Shown: positions 54,598-64,000 of the stretch, one piece after another
Layout: each line of letters starts with the position of its first letter
Position numbering within the stretch: position 1 is the stretch's first letter
Assembly (NCBI RefSeq): GCF_021605415.1
Contig: NZ_WKEQ01000016.1
Coordinates: forward strand, 41,752 to 105,751
Length of the DNA: 64,000 nt
Origin: Pseudomonas syringae
GTDB taxonomy: Bacteria > Pseudomonadota > Gammaproteobacteria > Pseudomonadales > Pseudomonadaceae
Direction of reading: 5' to 3'
Notes under the pieces: generated by a model
What the model was told of the DNA's origin: nothing
What the model saw: only the letters and a program-made list of their open reading frames with translations
Databases searched by the model: none
Translations under genes and position numbers: made by a program

Positions 54598-55226
54598 GGC
54601 TTGTTGTCCTCGATGTCCGTCAGTTTCAATGCGTCGGCTGCTTCATCGGCCAGGCCGAGACCGGTTTGCCGGCCGCGCAGGATGCGCACGAGAATTTCGA
54701 CGAAACGAATGAACACCAAGGCAAAACCCACGGGCACGATCAACCCGATGTGCCATTGCATGATGCCGAAATGGCCCAGGTCTTCAGCGCCGATTTCTGC
54801 CGTCATCAACGTGTGAATCCATTCGAAACTGGCAATGCTCAGGAGCCCGGCATAGACCAGGCAGCAGAGGCAGGCGAGGACGCCGATCAGCCGCTGGACA
54901 GGCTTGCTCGCCAGTTTTACCAGCGCATCGACGCCGATGTGGCCCGCCGTGCGTACGCCATAAGACAAGCCGAAAAAGATCAGCCAGCCAAACAATGCCT
55001 TGGTCAGCGCGGTGCTCCACGTCATGGCCTGGGCCATGCCCATGACCTGATCGCCGATGCCGAACAGGATCTCGCTCGCACCTTGCCAGTGATCGGCAAG
55101 GCTGTAGAAAAGGGTGTAGAGGTTATTGAGGACGACATAGACGAAGGTCACCAACGTCATCGCCGCCAGGAGGAAGACGATGAAACCCTCCTCGAAGTGT
55201 TCCCAGATGCGCCGAAGGGCAATCAT
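54594..55226 (-). CDS. TRAP transporter small permease DctQ
   Basis: A 210-residue protein with four transmembrane helices (DctQ domain). The start at 55226 is preferred because CAGGAG lies nine bases upstream, whereas the ATG nine bases earlier directly abuts it. It pairs with DctM (four-base overlap). A C-terminal cytoplasmic tail of about 30 residues follows the last helix. Confidence 0.92.
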   Translation of the reverse strand: MIALRRIWEHFEEGFIVFLLAAMTLVTFVYVVLNNLYTLFYSLADHWQGASEILFGIGDQVMGMAQAMTWSTALTKALFGWLIFFGLSYGVRTAGHIGVDALVKLASKPVQRLIGVLACLCCLVYAGLLSIASFEWIHTLMTAEIGAEDLGHFGIMQWHIGLIVPVGFALVFIRFVEILVRILRGRQTGLGLADEAADALKLTDIEDNKP

Positions 55227-55290
55227 GGATGGCATCTCCTGTAGCGAGAAGGCGGCAAGTGCTGTCAGGGTGCCAACACTTGCCGACGGA

Positions 55291-56301
<1,011 letters not shown>

Positions 56302-56439
56302 TTATTATTTTGTTTTACTGTAGCTCCATGCGGTACGGCGCATTCCTACGGCGGACACGCTCTAGTTTAGGCACAAAACGTCGTGAAGAGGGTAGTCTGC
56401 CATCATTGCCATGTTGAACATCGATTGGAAAACGCTCGA

Positions 56440-57756
56440 GTGATCAAACCGATTCTTCTGTTGCGACGCCGTTTTGCCTCTCTCCGCTGGCGCACCCGCG
56501 TGACGCTCTGGGTTGCCGCCACGCTCGCCGGGCTGCTCGTCGTCCTGTTCGCTCGACTGGCTGACCTCGCGCTCACTCAATTTGCCTTGCAGACTGCCGA
56601 GCGGCCGTGGCTCCCGTTTGTTTACACGCCGTTGGTGGGCATGTTGGTCGTATGGCTGACCACGCGTTTTTTTGTCGGCGCTCAGGGCAGCGGTATTCCC
56701 CAAGTCATCGCCGCGACACGGTTGGCGCATCAGGGCAAACCAGTCGACAAGCTGGTCTCGCTGCGCATTGCCTTCGCCAAGATCAGCCTCGGCACCCTGG
56801 CGCTGACCGGCGGATTCTCGGCGGGACGCGAGGGCCCGTCCGTGCAGGTCGCGGCGTCGATCATGCATTTTTTCCATCGTTATCTGCCGAATGCACGGAT
56901 CATCCGCAGCGAAGATTTGATCCTGGCCGGCGGCGCTGCGGGCATCGCGGCGGCGTTCAACACGCCTTTGGCCGGTATCGCGTTTGCCGTCGAGGAACTG
57001 GGACGCAAACTGGAAACCCGCACCAGCGGCGTCTTACTAAGCACGATCATTCTGTCGGGGATGGTCGCCATCGCCTTGCAGGGTAACTACAACTATTTCG
57101 GCCACTTCGACGTGCAAGACATCAAGCTCGATATTGTCGTTCCGGTATTGGCGGCGGGTATCGGCTGCGGTCTCTTGGGCGGTTTGTTCAGCCGGATGCT
57201 GTTGTGGCCGCAGCGGCATCAGCGCTTTGTCTTGTGGGAATGGCGGCGCGTGCACCCCGTCTGGTTTGCCGGGGCCTGCGGGCTGATCGTGGCGATGTTG
57301 GGCTGGGTCAGTGGCGGGATGTCATTCGGCAGCGGTTACGGCGTCACCTCCCAGATCATCGTCTCTGATACCGGCCTGCCATGGCATGCGCCGGTGACGC
57401 GGTTTCTGGCAACCGTGGTGACGTACTTCTCCGGCATTCCCGGCGGTATTTTCGCGCCGTCACTTGCAGTCGGCGCGGCTGTCGGTGCCAACGCGGCGGA
57501 ACTGTTCGGGCTGGCGACGCAGCCGATTATTGCGCTGTGCATGGCCGGCTTCCTCTCGGCAGTGACTCAGTCGCCGATTACCTCGGCGATCATCGTCATG
57601 GAGATGATCGACAGCCATGGCATGGTCATCAGCCTGATGGCCGTCGCGCTGATTGCCAAAGCGGTGAGCGCGCGGTTGGGGCCGGAGTTGTATCAGCAAT
57701 TGGCTCGAGGGTTCCTGCAATCAGTCCAGGTGGATGCAAGAGCCCGCAGAGATTGA
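56440..57756 (+). CDS. ClC-family chloride channel/antiporter
   Basis: A 438-residue ClC protein. The three anion-path motifs are visible: GSGIPQ, GREGPSVQ with the gating glutamate, and GGIFAPSLAVG. There is no CBS domain. The position of the proton glutamate and the inner tyrosine cannot be judged by eye, so channel versus exchanger is open. The start is uncertain: GTG 56440 follows TTGGAAAA, while the frame opens at GTG 56383. It is divergent from dctP. Confidence 0.9.
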   Translation: MIKPILLLRRRFASLRWRTRVTLWVAATLAGLLVVLFARLADLALTQFALQTAERPWLPFVYTPLVGMLVVWLTTRFFVGAQGSGIPQVIAATRLAHQGKPVDKLVSLRIAFAKISLGTLALTGGFSAGREGPSVQVAASIMHFFHRYLPNARIIRSEDLILAGGAAGIAAAFNTPLAGIAFAVEELGRKLETRTSGVLLSTIILSGMVAIALQGNYNYFGHFDVQDIKLDIVVPVLAAGIGCGLLGGLFSRMLLWPQRHQRFVLWEWRRVHPVWFAGACGLIVAMLGWVSGGMSFGSGYGVTSQIIVSDTGLPWHAPVTRFLATVVTYFSGIPGGIFAPSLAVGAAVGANAAELFGLATQPIIALCMAGFLSAVTQSPITSAIIVMEMIDSHGMVISLMAVALIAKAVSARLGPELYQQLARGFLQSVQVDARARRD

Positions 57757-57759
57757 GGA

Positions 57760-58833
57760 TCAGATATTCCAGCGCGGCGCCGTCTTCGCCAGGCGCTGGC
57801 GCATTTCGCCGACGTTGGCCGCCAGTTGCCGGGTCAGTAAACGGTAGCCGTCCAGCGTGTTGTACACCGGTGCGTCGAGGCTGGCATCGGGTAACTCCAT
57901 CGGTCGCGCCAGTCGCTGAGACGCGCCGGACTTCAGCGCCCGCGCCATGCCGATCAACTGCACACGAATCTGCCGGTGTTCGGCTTTCAACGCCGATTGC
58001 AAATGGGCCATGGCCTCGGCGTCATTGCCATCGGGGCGGGTATTGCCGAGGATTTCCAGGGTGCTGATGCACATGCGCAGGTTGCGCTGGATGGCATCGA
58101 GTTCGGTCATCGACACTTTGACCTCCTTGGACACCGACGGCATCAGCGAGCGCAGCTGGATCATCACCGAGTTCAACCGGCCCATCAGCTTCAAATGTTC
58201 GTCGGCGCTGACCGCTTGTCCACTAATGATCCGCCCGTACACCGTGGCGCAATCGCGCAAGGCATCAGCGAGGTTGTAGCGCCACGAATAAACGGCGTAC
58301 AGCGGCAGGGCGAAAGAAAACGCCAGGGCCAATGCGATGCCGATGAGAATGTCGACCCCACGCCACAAACCGTCGGTGATCGGGTTGTCACCGTGGCCGG
58401 CGACGATGAATACGGTAATTGCCGAAAGCAGGGCGGTGTAACCGCCTTTGCCGATGGCGTGGTAGGAAAAAAATCCGCAGACCACGGCCATGGCGAAATA
58501 CGTCAGCCACGGTAGGCCGAGCCAGGCGTGTTGCGCCACCAGCAGCAAGCCGACAGCGGCGCCAATCAACGTTCCGGTGGCACGCTCCGCAGCTTTTTTG
58601 CCGATGTTGCCGTGATGCTGCAAGCCGCCGATCACCACCAGCATCGTCACCGAGGCCCATTCACCGTGGGGCAGGTTGATCCCGGTTGTGAGCAAGATGG
58701 TTGCCAATAATCCCAGTGCGACCCGCACCGAGTGAATCACCCGGGCGTGGCGGTAACGGCGATACGGATCCAGCAGTGGGCGCAGGACCCGACGTAGCAA
58801 GGGCGGCAAACGGTGGGTGCTGAACGTGCTCAG
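57760..58833 (-). CDS. FUSC-family (AaeB-like) inner-membrane exporter, probable CTG start
   Basis: A protein of about 357 residues with six transmembrane helices and a C-terminal cytoplasmic helical domain (FUSC/YccS type). It probably exports aromatic acids or similar with the HlyD-family protein encoded upstream. No ATG, GTG or TTG has a ribosome site. CTG at 58833 has GAGGA seven bases before it and gives a normal N-terminus (xSTFSTHRLPPLLRR). TTG 58809 is the alternative, eight codons shorter. It is last in an operon with DUF3302 and HlyD genes. Confidence 0.85.
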   Translation of the reverse strand: MSTFSTHRLPPLLRRVLRPLLDPYRRYRHARVIHSVRVALGLLATILLTTGINLPHGEWASVTMLVVIGGLQHHGNIGKKAAERATGTLIGAAVGLLLVAQHAWLGLPWLTYFAMAVVCGFFSYHAIGKGGYTALLSAITVFIVAGHGDNPITDGLWRGVDILIGIALALAFSFALPLYAVYSWRYNLADALRDCATVYGRIISGQAVSADEHLKLMGRLNSVMIQLRSLMPSVSKEVKVSMTELDAIQRNLRMCISTLEILGNTRPDGNDAEAMAHLQSALKAEHRQIRVQLIGMARALKSGASQRLARPMELPDASLDAPVYNTLDGYRLLTRQLAANVGEMRQRLAKTAPRWNI

Positions 58834-58937
58834 TGCGAATTCCTCGTCGGTGCGTAAGGCTGAGTGTCGGGCCAGTTTGGCAAACTGCGGCGCTCAACAC
58901 CACCGCCACGCCGGACGGGATTGCGTGGTTTCGCAGG

Positions 58938-59897
58938 TCAATGGAACGGAAAGATGTAATTCATCCACGCGGCCATGCGCAGAAGGATTTTGCGCATCGT
59001 CGCGATGTGGTGAAAGTGCTGACTGTAAACCGCCGCTTGCCCATAAGCCCCGCCGGGCATCTGCTTGCTGTACTGAGCGAATTGCGGATCGGTGATTTCA
59101 ATGATCACCGGCACGCGTCCGGCGGGTGGCGAGCCGGTGTAACCAATCAGTGTTCCGGACGGCTGCACCTGGCCTTCGGCAATCACGGTGATGACATTTT
59201 TGACCCGGCCCGCAAAAACCTGGCCGGGAATGCCGTCAAACGCGACTTCGGCTTCATCACCGGCCGTCAGGCGCAACAGACTGTTCTGGCGCATCCACGC
59301 CGCAAAGTATTGTCCTTCATCCGGAATGAACACCATGGACGGCCGCAGCGGCAACTTGGTCGCCATCATGCCTGGACGTAATGAGACGTGGGTGACGAAG
59401 CCCTTGCTTGGCGCGCGAACGGTGGTGTTGTCCAGTTCGAACTGGGCATTATCCAGTTGCGCCTGCAAGTCATCGGATCGTGAAATTGCCGTATCCAGTT
59501 CGCGCTGCGTGCCGAAATTGCGCTTGATCAGTTCGGTGATCCGATAACGATCACCCTTGGCGGCCACCAGTTGTGCCTTGAGCGATTTCACCCGGTTCTC
59601 AAACGGGGTGGGATCAATGCGAAACAGCACATCGCCTTTTTCCAGGGGCTCATTGCCTTGCACCGGCACGTCGATGACTTTGCCGCTGACAATCGGAATC
59701 ACCGGAACGGAAACAAAATAAGAGCGGGCGACTTCAGAATAAGGATGGTTGTAGTTCATCGTGAAGATCAGCGCCCCGATCATGATGATCCCGCCCAGCA
59801 CGGCGGTGGGAACGGTCCACTTGTTCAACGGGATACGGAAGATTTTGAAGATGGCGACGCAAATGGCGGTGTAGGTCAGAATCAGCAGAAGATCCAT
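58938..59897 (-). CDS. HlyD-family membrane-fusion protein (YiaV/EmrA-like)
   Basis: A 319-residue periplasmic adaptor with two N-terminal hydrophobic segments, a biotinyl-lipoyl half (VPVIPIVSGKVIDVPV), a coiled-coil (about 110-155) and the second lipoyl half (TTVRAPSKGFVTHVSLRPG). It links an inner-membrane pump to the outer membrane. The three-base gap to the DUF3302 gene and the FUSC gene downstream mark a YiaWV-plus-FUSC efflux operon. Confidence 0.92.
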   Translation of the reverse strand: MDLLLILTYTAICVAIFKIFRIPLNKWTVPTAVLGGIIMIGALIFTMNYNHPYSEVARSYFVSVPVIPIVSGKVIDVPVQGNEPLEKGDVLFRIDPTPFENRVKSLKAQLVAAKGDRYRITELIKRNFGTQRELDTAISRSDDLQAQLDNAQFELDNTTVRAPSKGFVTHVSLRPGMMATKLPLRPSMVFIPDEGQYFAAWMRQNSLLRLTAGDEAEVAFDGIPGQVFAGRVKNVITVIAEGQVQPSGTLIGYTGSPPAGRVPVIIEITDPQFAQYSKQMPGGAYGQAAVYSQHFHHIATMRKILLRMAAWMNYIFPFH

Positions 59898-59900
59898 GAT

Positions 59901-60272
59901 TTAGACGCCTTCGCCAGGGTGACCGGCAGGCGACGTAGCGGGCGAGCCCACTGCCGGTGTTTCGAGCCGTTCGATCCGACTCTGCAGTTCGCCAATCTGC
60001 AACTCCAGACGAGCGACATGACTTTGTACGGATTTGCCGTCACCAAATCCCCAGCCCTGATCTTCCCGGTACGCCATCGCCCAGATCCAGAGAAAAGGCC
60101 AGAGCGCGTGCAAGGTGAACAGACTGACCCAGCCGGTGGCATGAATCGCATCCTGGTGCGGGTGATTGCGGTGGACGGCAATTTCATAAGGAATGTCGTG
60201 AAGGACAATGATCCCGTAAAACAGGACGAGCCCGACAAAGACCAACAAGCCCAATGCGAAGTAATCAAGCAT
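59901..60272 (-). CDS. DUF3302 membrane protein (YiaW-like)
   Basis: A 123-residue protein with two transmembrane helices (LDYFALGLLVFVGLVLFYGI and SLFTLHALWPFLWIWAMAY), a DUF3302 signature and a C-terminal coiled-coil (RLELQIGELQSRIERLE). It is the first gene of the efflux operon and probably a small accessory subunit. Function is unproven. Confidence 0.9.
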   Translation of the reverse strand: MLDYFALGLLVFVGLVLFYGIIVLHDIPYEIAVHRNHPHQDAIHATGWVSLFTLHALWPFLWIWAMAYREDQGWGFGDGKSVQSHVARLELQIGELQSRIERLETPAVGSPATSPAGHPGEGV

Positions 60273-60386
60273 GATTGATCTCCGAGCATCACGCGAACTG
60301 CTGGGCTCAGTGTAGTCACTGTTCTACGGAATATGGCCCGGGTTTAGACCCGAAGTTGATGTCACTCCTCGCCGTTATTTCGAAAG

Positions 60387-62012
60387 TTAAAAGATGTAAT
60401 CGGTGGTCAGGAAGCTCGAATCACGCCCGCGAATAATCTCGCTGATCAGATCCTTGTTGCTGTCCTGGAACTTGGTCGCCACCAGCGTGCGAATGGAGAA
60501 CACGCGCAATGCATCGTGTACCGACAGGGTGCCTTCGGCGGAATTTTTTCGTCCGTTAAAGGGGTAGGTGTCCGGGCCGCGCTGGCACTGGGCGTTGAGG
60601 TTGATACGTCCGACCTGATTGGCGAAGGTGTCGACCAGTCGCCCGATGGCGACCGGGTTGGTGCCGAACAGGCTCAGCTGCTGGCCGAAATCCGACTCCA
60701 GCACGTAATCGATCACGGTATCCAGGTGACGGTACGGCACGATTGGCACGACCGGGCCGAACTGCTCTTCCTGATAAACGCGCATTTGCGGCGTTACCGG
60801 GTACAGCACCGCCGGGTAGAAAAACGACGCACGGGCTTCACCGCCATTGGGATTGACCACCGCCGCGCCTTTGCTCACCGCATCGGCCACCAGTGCATGC
60901 AGGTAATCGACCTTGCCCGACTCCGGCAACGGCGTCAGCGCCACGCCACTGTCCCAAGGCATACCCGGTTTGAGCGTGGCGAGTTTGGCATTGAATTTCT
61001 CGATGAACGACTCAACCACGTCTTCATGAACAAAGAGGATTTTCAGCGCGGTGCAGCGCTGGCCGTTGAACGACAGGGAACCGGTGACCGCTTCGTTGAC
61101 CGCATTGTCCAGATCCACTTCCGGCAGGATGATGCCCGGGTTCTTCGCATCCAGGCCCAACGCAGCACGCAAGCGGTGTGGTTTCGGGTGCAGTTTCTTC
61201 AGGTCGCTGGCGGCTTTGTTGGTGCCAATGAAGGCGAAGATGTCGATCTTGCCGCTGGCCATCAGCGCACTGACGGTCTCGCGGCCGCTGCCGTAGATGA
61301 CGTTGATCACCCCGGTCGGGAAGCTGTCGCGGAACGCTTCGAGCAATGGACGAATCAGCAAGACGCCAAGCTTGGCCGGTTTGAACACCACGGTGTTGCC
61401 CATGATCAGCGCCGGGATCAGCGTGGTGAAGGTCTCGTTCAACGGGTAGTTGTAAGGCCCCATGCACAGCGCCACGCCCATCGGTACGCGACGAATCTGC
61501 CCGAGCGTGTCTTGTTCCAGTTCGAAACGGCTGGAGCGGCGGTCGAGTTCTTTCAGGGCATTGATCGTGTCGACGATGTAGTCGCAGGTGCGGTCGAACT
61601 CTTTTTCCGAGTCCTTGAGGTTCTTGCCGATCTCCCACATCAGCAATTTGACCACGGCTTCACGTTGCAAACGCATGCGCCCGAGGAACGCTTCGACGTG
61701 CTGGATACGTTCGGCCACGCGCATGGTCGGCCATAAACCCTGACCTCGGTCGTAGGCGCGCACGGCAGCATCGAGGGCGGTGAGAGCGGTGTCGGCGTCA
61801 AGCAGCGGCGTGCTACCGAGGATTACTTGTTCATCGCCGTTGTCGCCGTGCAGATAAACCGGGCTGCGCACCGTGCCGAGCGGGCCGTCCCAGCGGCGCA
61901 GTTCGCCGTCGACGAGGTATTCACGTTGCTCGACCTGGCCTTCGAGGCGGTATTTTTCCGGGATGCTTTCAGCGCTGGGAAACAGGTTGCCAAGGATCTG
62001 TGATTCATTCAT
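60387..62012 (-). CDS. gapN: NADP-dependent glyceraldehyde-3-phosphate dehydrogenase (GapN-type ALDH)
   Basis: A 541-residue aldehyde dehydrogenase with the GapN-like MGPYNYPLNETFTTLIPALI segment. The active-site cysteine is in SFNGQRCTALK. The usual ELGGKNP base motif reads ALGLDAKNPG, so the general-base position is not obvious. The enzyme is expected to oxidise glyceraldehyde-3-phosphate to 3-phosphoglycerate without ATP formation. The ATG at 62012 matches the family start; the longer frame runs through a REP element. Monocistronic. Confidence 0.87.
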   Translation of the reverse strand: MNESQILGNLFPSAESIPEKYRLEGQVEQREYLVDGELRRWDGPLGTVRSPVYLHGDNGDEQVILGSTPLLDADTALTALDAAVRAYDRGQGLWPTMRVAERIQHVEAFLGRMRLQREAVVKLLMWEIGKNLKDSEKEFDRTCDYIVDTINALKELDRRSSRFELEQDTLGQIRRVPMGVALCMGPYNYPLNETFTTLIPALIMGNTVVFKPAKLGVLLIRPLLEAFRDSFPTGVINVIYGSGRETVSALMASGKIDIFAFIGTNKAASDLKKLHPKPHRLRAALGLDAKNPGIILPEVDLDNAVNEAVTGSLSFNGQRCTALKILFVHEDVVESFIEKFNAKLATLKPGMPWDSGVALTPLPESGKVDYLHALVADAVSKGAAVVNPNGGEARASFFYPAVLYPVTPQMRVYQEEQFGPVVPIVPYRHLDTVIDYVLESDFGQQLSLFGTNPVAIGRLVDTFANQVGRINLNAQCQRGPDTYPFNGRKNSAEGTLSVHDALRVFSIRTLVATKFQDSNKDLISEIIRGRDSSFLTTDYIF

Positions 62013-62048
62013 GTCGCTACCCCGAATATGGAGAGTGGATTCGATACC

Positions 62049-62135
62049 TGTAGGCGCGAACCTGCTCGCGAAGGCGGTGTCAGCCAACCCTTCACAGGCA
62101 GACACACCGCTATCGCGAGCAGTCTCGCTTCTACA
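62049..62135. repeat. REP inverted pair
   Basis: Imperfect arms of about 23 bases at 62049-62071 (TGTAGGCGCGAACCTGCTCG) and 62113-62135 face each other. They are of the same family as the pair at 48119-48208, with a few substitutions. Confidence 0.88.
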
Positions 62136-62232
62136 TTGAATGGAGGCAGGTCTAGGTCTTGTGCCCCAAGCCTAGACCCGTTTGCCCCCGGCTGGAAACC
62201 CTCAATCTGCAAGCACCCCGCCCCCTGTCGGA

Positions 62233-62310
62233 GCCGGGCTTGCCCGCGAAGGCGTCAGCACACTTAGCATCGTTGTTGCCTGATCCACCGCATTCGCGGG
62301 CAAGCCCGGC
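62233..62310. repeat. REP inverted pair, second family
   Basis: Perfect 18-base arms GCCGGGCTTGCCCGCGAA at 62233-62250 and the complement at 62293-62310. This is a different REP class from the neighbouring pair. The surrounding 62136-62670 holds no convincing gene; a minus-strand frame at 62264-62515 runs through this repeat and is not called. Confidence 0.9.
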
Positions 62311-62670
62311 TTTTGCAGGGGCAGGGGCGTTCTCGCGAAATCCTGGCCTTGTAAGTCCCGTCGCTGTCCTGCAATGCCCTCAATCCGTTGCCGTCGTTGT
62401 CATTCTCTGACGTCATAAATAAGCGACATTCCACGCGAGGATCGAAGCGGTGCTGCTGCAATTCGGCGATCTGAATGGCCGTGCGCGGCAACAAAATCAT
62501 CGTCACTTGGCCCATCTATTTCTGAGCCAGCCACACCATCCAGACTGTTAGGAGCTGCTGCAGGCTTCGATCTTTTGATGTTGTTTTGTCAGCAACAAGA
62601 TAAGAAGCGTAGCGGTCTGATTTTTCCAGACACCCCGATAGGTAGAAATGCTCCTATCGAGGAGTTTTTC

Positions 62671-62733
62671 ATGACTGACAAACGCGGGAATTTCGACGAA
62701 TACTGGCAGCCCAAGATGGATAACGCATCTTAA
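62671..62733 (+). CDS. Possible 20-residue microprotein
   Basis: MTDKRGNFDEYWQPKMDNAS follows a well-placed CGAGGAG (ATG 62671, stop at 62731). Hydrophilic and acidic. It could be a leader peptide, a very small gene, or the start of a gene truncated by deletion. It lies between the second REP pair and the 3' end of the Ig-like protein gene. Confidence 0.35.
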   Translation: MTDKRGNFDEYWQPKMDNAS

Positions 62734-62800
62734 AAAAGGCCACCGTCTTCTTTTCCCGCGAGCTTAAGAACGTAGCGGCTGGTTCGACAGGTGACCGGAA

Positions 62801-64000
62801 TCAGCTGACCACCACACTGGTGCTCCGGGTGACTGCAGTGGTGAGTGCGAATCCAGCAGGGAGTGGGAGATCCTTTAAAAGGCCGTGCGGGTGCCAGGTG
62901 AAAATGCCTACTACCCAGGAATCATTAAGATAGAAGGGCTCCCCCCCGCCCGTGACCATTAAGTACGAGGTGGGATGATTTGTGTACTTCAAGTTAATGA
63001 GCGTGGTTGCGGTTGTGTCAATTTCGTCAGCTTTTTGCGCCAAGCGCCAGTGATACGCTTGGTCGCCGTTAAGAACCGGGCCTATTAGGAGTTGAATCAC
63101 GTTAGACGCCCGTACTGGGTAGGAGCCGTAGCTGCCGTTTGCATCGGTGACCAAGATGGTCGCAGTGCCGTCTCCCTCGCTGTATACGAGGCCCGCATCC
63201 CCATAGACGCTAACGACGTTCTCGTCCGACGATTGGTAGGTGTAAGGGGGAACGCCATTGGATGGAACACGGAAATTATATGAACCAGCCGGGAAATTTC
63301 CCGAGAGAGTTAATCCTAAGTTGGTTCCGCGGACGGTAATCGTGCGGCCGTCGAGGACGAGTTCGGTAGTGTCAATGATGAGTCCGGTGATCACGGTCAA
63401 GGTACGCTCGGCGGAGGTCTGACCGTTGCCGTACAGCGCCGCGGCAGTAAACCTGTGGAGTGCCAGGCCCAGGCCTCTCAGTTCCCTGCTCCAGATACCC
63501 GAAGACGCATCGGCGGTGGCTTCGCCCATGTCGTCGGCGCCGTCGAGGATTTGCACTTTTTGCCCTTTGGCGGCGGTGCCGGTCAGGATCACGGTGGTTT
63601 CGACGGTGTGGCTGCCTTCGGGGATTTCATTTCCTTTGGCATCCTCGATTCTGGTGATTTCAGGGCGTACCAATTCCACAGCCCTTACCGTATAAGTGCG
63701 CAGCGGAAACGTCACCGCCTGCGATTCTTCCGTACTCTGGCCCAGCGCGGCCTTGAAGGACAACGCAAGTGTCGAACCATCTTTCAGCCGCTTCAAGTCG
63801 GCAAAGGGGGCCGCGTGTTCGTAATAACCGTTTCTTATCCAGTCAGCATTAGTTTCACTGGCCGTCGGCTGCAAAATCGTTTTTTCAAACTTGCTATCGT
63901 CCTCCAATGTTCCGTCGAGACGCAGCCAAACGTATTGGCGTAGGGCAATATGCGGCCAGTCGTTACAGCGCAGTTTGCCGGTGGATGTCAGGTTCATGAG
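62801..64000 (-). CDS. Ig-like repeat protein, C-terminal part (runs off window)
   Basis: At least 400 residues are seen and the frame continues past the window edge. It contains Ig-like/adhesin modules: about 105-205 (IPEGSHTVETTVILTGTAAK then GQKVQILDG), a BIG-type domain about 215-300 (YTYQSSDENVVSVYGDAG and GTATILVTDANG), and a C-terminal domain with KADEIDTTATTLINLKY. The ATG at 63997 may be internal. Such large Pseudomonas proteins are probably exported or surface-displayed, but no export signal is visible here. Confidence 0.72.
   Translation of the reverse strand, partial: LMNLTSTGKLRCNDWPHIALRQYVWLRLDGTLEDDSKFEKTILQPTASETNADWIRNGYYEHAAPFADLKRLKDGSTLALSFKAALGQSTEESQAVTFPLRTYTVRAVELVRPEITRIEDAKGNEIPEGSHTVETTVILTGTAAKGQKVQILDGADDMGEATADASSGIWSRELRGLGLALHRFTAAALYGNGQTSAERTLTVITGLIIDTTELVLDGRTITVRGTNLGLTLSGNFPAGSYNFRVPSNGVPPYTYQSSDENVVSVYGDAGLVYSEGDGTATILVTDANGSYGSYPVRASNVIQLLIGPVLNGDQAYHWRLAQKADEIDTTATTLINLKYTNHPTSYLMVTGGGEPFYLNDSWVVGIFTWHPHGLLKDLPLPAGFALTTAVTRSTSVVVS

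Noticed and set aside
62264..62515. 83-codon minus-strand frame near the REP cluster
   Set aside because: Its second half is translated REP sequence and there is no family match.

Overview
The window is a stretch of a Pseudomonas chromosome, most likely the P. fluorescens group. This rests on GC-rich codon use, many Pseudomonas-type REP inverted repeats (54-87, 16585-16671, 48119-48208, 62049-62135, 62233-62310), a hydroxyproline catabolic locus, a DUF1652 gene, a LOV histidine kinase and two TRAP transporters. No ribosomal or other phylogenetic marker is present, so the species is not resolved.

Layout. 1-4353: trans-4-hydroxy-L-proline catabolism (epimerase, deaminase, D-hydroxyproline oxidoreductase) with a divergent AraC regulator. 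4464-24101: a long stress/accessory region with a zinc alcohol dehydrogenase, ZIP transporter, CinA-like amidohydrolase, DUF421 membrane protein, CHASE4-PAS-GGDEF-EAL protein, a three-gene redox enzyme/methyltransferase/ligase operon, an unrecognised two-gene unit behind a regulator with a transposase-like N-terminus, several small proteins, two decayed genes (SDR and GH13), DUF4142, Mn catalase, DUF892 and RNase Z. 24244-27565: LOV histidine kinase and four small conserved proteins.

27750-42135 is the most unusual part. A LexA box precedes umuD-umuC; about 12 kb further on lies a second, 5'-truncated umuC in the same orientation. The DNA between looks like an island inserted in umuC that left a complete, possibly chimeric umuC at its left end. 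Its cargo is two unknown proteins, a LysR regulator, a ProVWX-type ABC importer, an Asp/Glu-racemase/EutA-like enzyme, a tandem RidA-like protein, a DoeB/AstE-like deacylase, and a 443-residue protein with a nuclease-like D...QxK motif. The importer and enzyme genes form a compact operon that may import and degrade an N-acylated osmolyte-like compound; the substrate is unknown.

42251-46639: a VOC protein, a divergent SDR/TetR pair sharing three matching 12-bp operators, and an SDR-AraC operon. 46676-50120: tRNA-Ser(UGA), a Bax-inhibitor-1 family protein, a YceK-like lipoprotein, and a divergent Lrp/EamA pair. 50117-56286: a TAXI-type TRAP system followed by a DctPQM TRAP system. 56440-64000: a ClC channel, an efflux operon (DUF3302, HlyD, FUSC), a GapN-type dehydrogenase, REP elements, and part of a surface-type protein with Ig-like repeats that runs off the window.
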